Below, piece by piece: positions 57,056 through 64,000 of a DNA stretch of 64,000 nt (its first letter is position 1; each line of letters starts with the position of its first letter). The translations under genes were made by a program, and so were the position numbers. Source of the stretch: Siphonodentalium dalli (lineage: Eukaryota; Mollusca; Scaphopoda; Gadilida; Siphonodentaliidae); the NCBI GenBank assembly GCA_032622095.1, contig CP136061.1:59789301-59853300 (forward strand). Reading direction: 5' to 3'. Below the pieces are notes generated by a model that was given only the letters and a program-made list of their open reading frames with translations, did no database searches and was not told where the DNA came from.

Positions 57056-59759
57056 ACATGATGTGCCCAGTTTATGCATATAATTTCAACAGTCCTGCGT
57101 TTAAGTATGTTATTGAGTCCACGAAGTTCAATGGCGTTTATCTGCCACGCGCATCGGTTATTTAAGCAGTCCAGCGAGAAGGCGAAGATCGAACCGACAT
57201 AAAGCTTTCGGACACAAGTGTACTCCGACTCGGATAGATTGGACAAAGGATCGATATGAATAATAACGAATGTTGCCAAGCCACTTTTATGTACACCACT
57301 TTCGCCACTTTAGCTCTTTCTTGAACAAGTAGAGCTGTCCAACTAACGATTGAAATCGCAGATTCAGTCCTTCATACTTTGTTAATTATATCCGGTTCTC
57401 GAGAAAAGCACCACCACCTCCTCGTGTTCAAACTTGAACATATTTCAAAACCATCCATCCGGTCAACGTCGTGGCACTTATCCAAATCAATGGTATTTGT
57501 TTCTGGACATTGTGTGTCTGGGCCAGACCAACCAAGAAAAATTTCCTTCTGAAAAGGGGTAACTTTTACGAGCAAGATAATGGTGCGGGTTAGAATTTTC
57601 TAAAGTGACGGTGTTATTGTCAAGAGCAGAATATTGGCAGCAAACAATTTTATTATCGCCGATTTCCACCAAACTTATCCATAATTATATCCATGACCCC
57701 ATCTCAAACCAAATTGCATCGATTTGGTGTCTTATATCCCTCGTATCATGGAGAAGAATGTGAATTCATCGGGTGGAAGTCTGCGCTAAAACTGATATTG
57801 TTATCAATTCGGGTGCCTCTCTCCTCTTCCGTGCACCCCTGACCCGAACGGCTCCACTTGTAACATCGTATGGGGACACCAATAGTGTCCCGATATAGGG
57901 GGTCTAATTTTGATAAGAATTTGTCTAGTCGCAGATTACCACAAACCGTATACATAACCATCTCCATGATATCAGGAATCTAATTGTGTACTTTAAAGAT
58001 GTCAAAAGTAGCGAAATACGAGTTAGTGGTACACGGTAGGGAGGGGGGGGGGTTTGCACCAAAATTGATAAAAATAGTTTAGCGCCGATATCTACCAAAT
58101 TGATATACACATTCTTCTCCGTGATAAAGAAATCTGATCGTGTGATTTAAAGACGCCAAATTGGTACCATTGGATGAGAGGAGGCACTAAATTTGATATA
58201 GCGCACAACACAGGTATTTTTAATTTTAGTGTTCGATAGGACGATACAGAAAATATTACACTATGGTAGTGACGTATGGCGGGGGCCGTGGTAATTAAGA
58301 GCAGATCGAAACTTCTTTTCAACGATTTAAATTAATTAAAGTTGGAATTAGAATTCCAAACAATGAAGTATATTGAGAGCTTGGTGCATTCCACTTCCAT
58401 TAGCAATTGAGAGAATAATGGTTTCCCTCTTGCGTCAGTGATTATCAAGGCCACGATAAATTCTATATTCTATCAGTACCATACTCTCCCATATTTAGAT
58501 TGAAGAGGACATCACGGGTCCTTTGTGGAACAACAGCAACAAAAAATTTAGATCAAGAACAAATTCTTATATCATAACTTCAAAAGAGAGAGCTAACCCT
58601 CCACTTCGAATATTCCACATATTGCCGTCTTATTTGTCAGTCCAGTTGTAGACATTAAAGTTCTACTTGCCTCAGTGGGTACGTTTGGCCTGCTCTTCTC
58701 TTACGTATGTCTTTGGTACGACACTTGACACAAATAATTGCCATCGCGTGTAACTTTTAGTCAACTTCCTTATGTAAAAAAAAAAAATGGCCTAACCTTG
58801 CTTTGTAAGGCAAAAGCGATATGAGAGCGGTTTATATATGTAAAATATGCCTACTTTAATAATCTGCGTGTTTTCAGTCTGAATTTGTTTTTGGCAACAG
58901 GTTTTTATGGGGTTTTATGGGGCTACCCTCTAAAATAACCCAACATTACGAATTGGCTTCAAGTTTTCTGTTTGCCACTTCTCAACTGTGTTTTCTTTCA
59001 TAGTTTGTGTTAACAAAGATAAGTGCATCTCATTTCATAAGAAAAACGCATGCGTGGCGTGTATTCAGACAGTTATTGCCAAATAAGACTAATTTTAATC
59101 ACATTTTCACGATTCATCTGTGAATATATAACTTTAATATTGTTTCAAAATAAGTACGCAACGTTCTGTTTATTATTAATACATACCCTGTAACAGTGTA
59201 TCAATATAACGAAAGAATTGGCAAAATACAGCCTTTATTAGCGTGGTTATCTAGAGTTTACTAGCCCTACCCCAAACGCAAGAAATGCCGACGATGTGCA
59301 GTACGCGGTTTATCGGTACAATTTTTCATACGCGCCGATTTCCGGCTTCATTTTAGTCTTGATTTGAAACAATTTAAACCTTTAAACTAGATCCTGAGTA
59401 CATTTAAACACGACTGTAACAGGTTAGTAATCACCTATATTTCTTAATATCTGGTATTAATGGACAGTTAGCCCATATAATTTAATAAGGACATGCATAT
59501 TTGTCTGGGCTGGGCTTGGTTTTGGGGTGGGTGCTGTTGTGAATATTGTTTACATTGAGTCTTGATCACAGTTCTGTGTTCACACTGCATTTTGTGACAA
59601 CTTTCTTGATTCAAAGATAAAGTAATAGGAGAATCCAATTATGATAGTTTAAAGCTGTTTGTCATCATGGAGGTGAGAAAACTTAATTATGTTTGCTATT
59701 TTACTCCAAAGATAGTCACAAGACAGTTGATTGATGAGCCTTGCGACTTATACAGTGAA
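57056..59759. other. Non-coding, degenerate repeats
   Basis: At about 57560-58190 diverged units share GCCGAT-TCTACCAAA and CGTGATATAAAG-type pieces. A similar unit lies inverted at 60175-60240. No gene could be supported in this stretch. Confidence 0.5.
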
Positions 59760-60040
59760 ATAGGTATGTAATGTGAATATATTATTTTAAAATAAGCAGA
59801 TAATGGAGTCATGTCCGTTATTTCGTTCTATTGCGCGGGCCACAGTGAAAACACATGTTAAAGGGCGTACACATGAAAAGTCGTGAGTTGGCTTATATGT
59901 GTCATTGTGCGCACATAATCTGCATAGAATCGCCTCATTGTGAGTCGATAAATGTGACTAAAAAGCTCTCATTTTCAGCAAATTATCGACTTAAAATGAT
60001 ACCATTATCAGCAGATTATCAACCTAAAACAAGTTCTATT
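59760..60040 (+). repeat. Dispersed repeat S, copy 2
   Basis: Match of 56775-57055. GCAGATAATG recurs just beyond the shared block near 60040. Confidence 0.9.
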
Positions 60041-62383
60041 GTAAGCAGATAATGTGCGTTTTTTTGGAGAACAGGATGATGTATAAGTTTGGTAGACAAA
60101 AAAATTTCTTATTAATTTTGGCGACCAGCATCAAACTCGGTCGGTACCACTAGGTATGTTTGAATCACACCATGGGATTGTCAATATATTATTGAGATTA
60201 CTATATATATGTTTGGTGGAAATCGGCGACAAAAATAACTCCATCGAAGTTGTGTCTCCCCTTTTCCATCAGTTATTCCCGGTCGACAGCGTCATTTTTA
60301 GAAATGTTTAACCTGCACCATTATCGTCCTCGTGAAATCTTACACATACTGGACCAATTTGGAGCCATACAGATGGTCCCGTTAATGCCTTTATTAGACA
60401 GGCATTCGCAGATATATACAATATTTAAAGTCAGGTACATGTTAAAGTTTTTCGACAACATATCCTCGTTTTGGGCATCAAACCATGAAATGTTGTCCGT
60501 TTTCCCGCCAAAACTATTCGCGGTAACGGCGGGCTCTTCAAAAAAGTTCCAGACACACAGGTGGGGGTGTTTGAGGTCGGAAAAAGTCTTTTCCAATCAT
60601 ATTTATCAAAGATTATTTATGTCTCTATTAGTGGAACACTTATATTATGCACGTAGCTGCACTGAGCGGCGATTGAGTTGGCTGATACTTGTATTTAACT
60701 TGAAGACACAATGTGTATAATTTCATCACAGAGGCACAAGAAATGCATTTATCTACTTTCCGATAATATTACATGTAGTTCAGTCACTGGCGGCTAACAC
60801 TGTCTTATTCTTTTTCATTATTTCTATTCGACAATCAAGCCAATAAGAATGCACTGGCAAGCAGTTCGACATGAAAAAGTATATACATGTACTTGTGTAA
60901 CCAATTTACCACTTACTGTGGTATTTGAGTATACATTAAGCCATCGACCACTCTCCTCTGGATATCCACTCAATTAGACTCTAGTGTATCAAACTCCATA
61001 CAGCGCCCTCTACGCTATCGCTGCGATATATAACTCCATACAGCGCCATCTACGCTATCGCTGCGGTATATCACTGCCACAATGAGTGTACTTTGCAGAC
61101 GATAAATCTATTTTTACATATCGTCTCGGAACTGTATTTACTACTATTTAGTCACCTATTATCTTGTTTTGACCACCAATTTTTTTTTAAAGTTTGCAAT
61201 AATGGTAATTTTTTCGGTATTGATATGAACTGAGCCAGACATAGACAATTTTAATCCTAAAACATAAGAACTAAAAACACTTAAGAATTCCTTACCAATT
61301 AATGTCATTGTGACAGTGGTATCTCAGCGGAGCGATGGGAGATAACTCTGCCTGGAGTTTGCTACTGTATTTCATTATACAGCAGGTTTGACTGTTCGGC
61401 ACAAATAACACAATCATGCACAGTTCACAGCACATGACTACATGCATGTATCGATTACACACATACACATTTTGAATAACGAAATGTGACGTCCGCGTGT
61501 CAACAATATAAAATTGTATAACAAAATATTTGCAATTATCACATTGCCCTTTCAGCCTTTTACACCAGCCAGTAGTTACCAAAACCAATTTCTTTTTATT
61601 TAAGATGGTTGCCCACACATAAGCAATCAATAAATCAAAAACATACTAACCCTGAGTCCATTGAATGTCACCTAAATTTCATTTATCAACAAACTTTAAT
61701 AATGTAGACAGTATCATATCATAGGCTAAATGTTCGATCACACCAGAAAGATGCACAAACAATAAGGACGCGAAACCATCAGGAATATTTTTACGCGGGA
61801 AAGGAAAATGATATGCAGACAATTCATGACTCACTAACGAAGCGAATCGATTTTTCATCAGTCATTTTCATGCATGCGAACACCTCATTAAAATCCGGTC
61901 ATGTGTATATTGGTAATTTGAAGAGGAATCACAACTGCCATCAAACTGGGAGGTGTTATCACGTAACATTATGGGAGAACCATACCCGCATGTATATATA
62001 GGTAAAGCGACCAAATGTGCCCCTATAGAACTGCCACTGTTTTGTTTAGTGTGTAGGACGTTTGGTTTATCTGGGGCAAGGGATAGTCCAATGCTCGCAG
62101 TTTGATAATCTGTCTTTGTTTGTACATTTTTTTTTTTACATTTGAATAATTGACTTTCATCTCAAAGTAGTGAATGCAGTGTGTTATCTAATCCGTCGCC
62201 TGATAGTATTGTCGCGATTCTCATCTCTCTTTATTGGCGCATATGCAATGTGTCTTGTTGAATGGAATAAATCCTGGTCTAAATTGCGAAAATGTTGAAA
62301 CGTAGTAATCTGACCCATATTTGTCTTAGTAATGTTCGCTTTTTTCATATACCGGTATGGTTCCTGGCATCAACATAGATAGA
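60041..62383. other. Mostly non-coding; one unresolved open frame
   Basis: A 156-codon plus-strand frame at 60250-60720 has no recognisable domain and overlaps a 91-codon minus-strand frame, so I do not call it. A 40-bp tandem duplication lies at 60991-61070. The rest shows nothing supported. Confidence 0.45.
60991..61070. repeat. 40-bp tandem duplication
   Basis: Two units of AACTCCATACAGCGCC-TCTA followed by CGCTATCGCTGCG. Confidence 0.92.
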
Positions 62384-62452
62384 AGTCGGTAGCCGATGGG
62401 TAGCGTACTGGTCTCTCGTGCTATCGGACCGGGGATCACAACCCCGGGGATC
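62384..62452 (+). other. tRNA-like sequence, possible SINE or element head
   Basis: GGTAGCCGATGGGTAGCG resembles a split A box and D arm, CTGGTCTCTCGTGCTATC an anticodon-arm region, and CCGGGGATCACAACCCCGG a T arm with a damaged B box. No clean acceptor stem closes. It directly precedes the retroelement ORF. Confidence 0.35.
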
Positions 62453-62463
62453 ACAGAGAGCTA

Positions 62464-64000
62464 ATGAATTCACAAACATCTGTTGTTTTTATGTCTGTCA
62501 ATATACCACCTTCTAATTCAACTTTTTGGAATGGCCAAAACCGAGACCAGGATGTCTTTGCAACTGCAGAGATAGCGTTGTCGAAGTATAAGGATAACAC
62601 GACCATTATTCTTGGGGGCGATCTCAATGCTCGAACGGGCACGCTTCCGGATCATATTACTGATGATGATACAATGCACGTGCCATTGCCAGTAAATTAT
62701 ACTCCCGACACTACTAGTTTACGTAATAGCATGGACGTAAACGTAAACTCATTTGGTCGACAATTACTTCATTTATGTCATAGCGCTGGCATTCGAACAG
62801 CAATGGCAGGTGCCCAGGTGATCGCCTCTGGCATTTCACTAGCTATCAGTATAACGGTTCCAGTGTTGTTGATTATGTGATTGTGTCTGAACCGTTTCTT
62901 TCGTCCGTAAACTATTTTTGTGTTAAACTTCCAACTGAATATTCTGATCACTGCCAACTGGTCACACATTTTAAAGTTAACGACAGCTCGCTCCCCAAAT
63001 CCAGTACGAAATACAAATACGACAATAAAACACTCCGATTCATATGGAATGATATGAGTCGACAGAAAGCAATCGACTATTTGACCGGACAAGCTTTCAA
63101 CGATAAATTGGGGAATTATAGAAAAGAATTATATTCTACTGATCAATCATGTGTATCCCGAGCAGCAATCGATTTCACGGAGATATTGACTAGTGTTAAT
63201 ATGCACGCTTGCAAGCGGAAGCATGACAACCGAAAATCACAACCGCGTAAGAGGAAATGGTTTGATAATAGATGCAAGGAATTAAAGCAGAGTTTAGATG
63301 GAACAATCCGTGAAATGAAGAATAATCCATTCGATGCCACTTTAAGACTAAAATATCATACTATGAAAAAAGCATATAAGCAAGAAATAAAAAAGAAGAG
63401 GAATTTTATTTATACAGACGTTCATGCCAGCTTAGAAAAAATGGAAAGTGATGATCCCAAGAAATATTGGAATGTTATAGCCCAACTACGACAAAAACCC
63501 CGTTCTGATAATAGACTCGACCCTGATAACTCTGTGGATTTTTTCAAACAACTCTTTTGTCCGTCCAATTCAGAAAACCGAATAGACATTGAGTCCACTT
63601 CTGATGGATTTTCAGAGATACCAATAAACAATGAGCATATATCTGCGGAAGAGGTTATAACTGCTGCACGTACTCTAAAAAATGGCAAAGCTGTAGGCCC
63701 AGATCAAATCTACAATGAACCGATTAAGCTTACGCTAATTACTATGCCCATATTGCTCGATGATATTCTTAGAATGTTTAATATGACTTTACAGTCTGGT
63801 CACTATCCGACTGAATGGAGCAATTGAGATATGTAGAACTTAGGATTAAACTTGACTAAAATTGAAGTTGTAACACTTGTATGCATTTTGAAATAGATAT
63901 AACATGCTGGAACTATTTCAACAGAAAAGGTATGGAGGCCCAATTGTATAAAAATTCATGATATTCAGAACACAAAACAATTAATACAAACAGAGGACAT
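62464..64000 (+). mobile_element. Non-LTR retrotransposon: endonuclease plus partial reverse transcriptase, runs to window edge
   Basis: The first frame (62464-62880) begins inside an apurinic-type endonuclease and carries IILGGDLNARTG. A frameshift near 62795 moves to the frame holding NGSSVVDYVIVSE and EYSDHCQLVTHFKV, the SDH active-site block. The frame 62877-63827 continues through the basic linker (KKAYKQEIKKKRNF), KKYWNVIAQLRQKP and the reverse transcriptase start AARTLKNGKAVGPDQIYNEP, then ends at TGA after HYPTEWSN. Directly after, LGLNLTKIEVV appears, a block normally found beyond the YADD box, so the palm core seems deleted. The N-terminal endonuclease residues are also absent. This is a dead copy; family Jockey/CR1/L2-like by style. 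Confidence 0.85.

Noticed and set aside
60250-60720. Plus-strand 156-codon frame and its minus-strand overlap
   Set aside because: Long for this composition, but neither strand shows a recognisable domain, and the region is bordered by dispersed repeats.

Overview
The window reads as nuclear DNA of a marine invertebrate, most likely a lophotrochozoan and probably a mollusc. It is visibly AT-rich, coding is sparse and split by GT-AG introns, and repeats, foldback elements and decayed non-LTR retrotransposons fill most of the space. The protein families agree with this: a cGAS-like/Mab-21 protein, a TRIM-like C-terminal exon, and multicopy CXC/PIN-type and zinc-binding proteins of the kind expanded in cnidarians and molluscs. 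Species was not determined.

Left part (1-7.7 kb): a Glu-rich helical-repeat protein on the minus strand cut by one in-frame TAA (74-943), a TTAA-flanked MITE (2822-3414), a three-unit repeat whose units each end in a poly-G run, and a minus-strand exon with a coiled coil and beta-propeller-like repeats resembling a TRIM C-terminus (5804-6928).

Centre-left (7.7-27 kb): the most interesting region. A block of several kb is present twice in direct orientation (copy 1 about 7677-13612, copy 2 about 15233-20069). Copy 2 holds an intact terminal exon of a cGAS-like receptor (17077-18452, minus strand) with a GS motif and the E-x-D...D acidic triad. Short upstream exons (19113-19153 and 19792-19952) join it in matching phase. 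Three more phase-0 exons lie further upstream (23609-23737, 24492-24602, 26723-26905), including a helical W-containing first exon and a KKRKV basic motif. Together they suggest an immune-sensor gene with an N-terminal helical region, although exon 19792-19952 carries a TAA. Copy 1 keeps the small exons but lost nearly all of the catalytic exon and took in a 3.3 kb non-LTR retrotransposon. Copy 2 took in a TTAA MITE, and copy 1 still shows its empty site.

Middle (27-41 kb): almost entirely repeats. These include a full-length palindrome MITE, several minisatellites, a LINE 3' fragment (33205-34515), and a 125-bp tandem array (39693-40450).

Right part (41-56 kb): direct repeats with inverted CCAAT boxes (41166-41437 and 56143-56402) bracket a frameshifted basic ORF (41594-42344), decayed zinc-binding coding segments (44126-44342 and 46880-47806, the latter with a 31-bp expansion), and a long decayed gene of a CXC/PIN-domain family (48994-55376). 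The last has four frameshifts, one nonsense codon and a clean 1,863-bp DNA-transposon insertion with 18-bp perfect inverted repeats and an ATT target duplication.

Far right (56-64 kb): dispersed repeats, then a tRNA-like stretch followed by a frameshifted endonuclease/reverse-transcriptase ORF of another non-LTR element running to the window edge.

All exon joins are inferred from splice consensus and phase only. No transcripts, homology searches or identity calculations were available.
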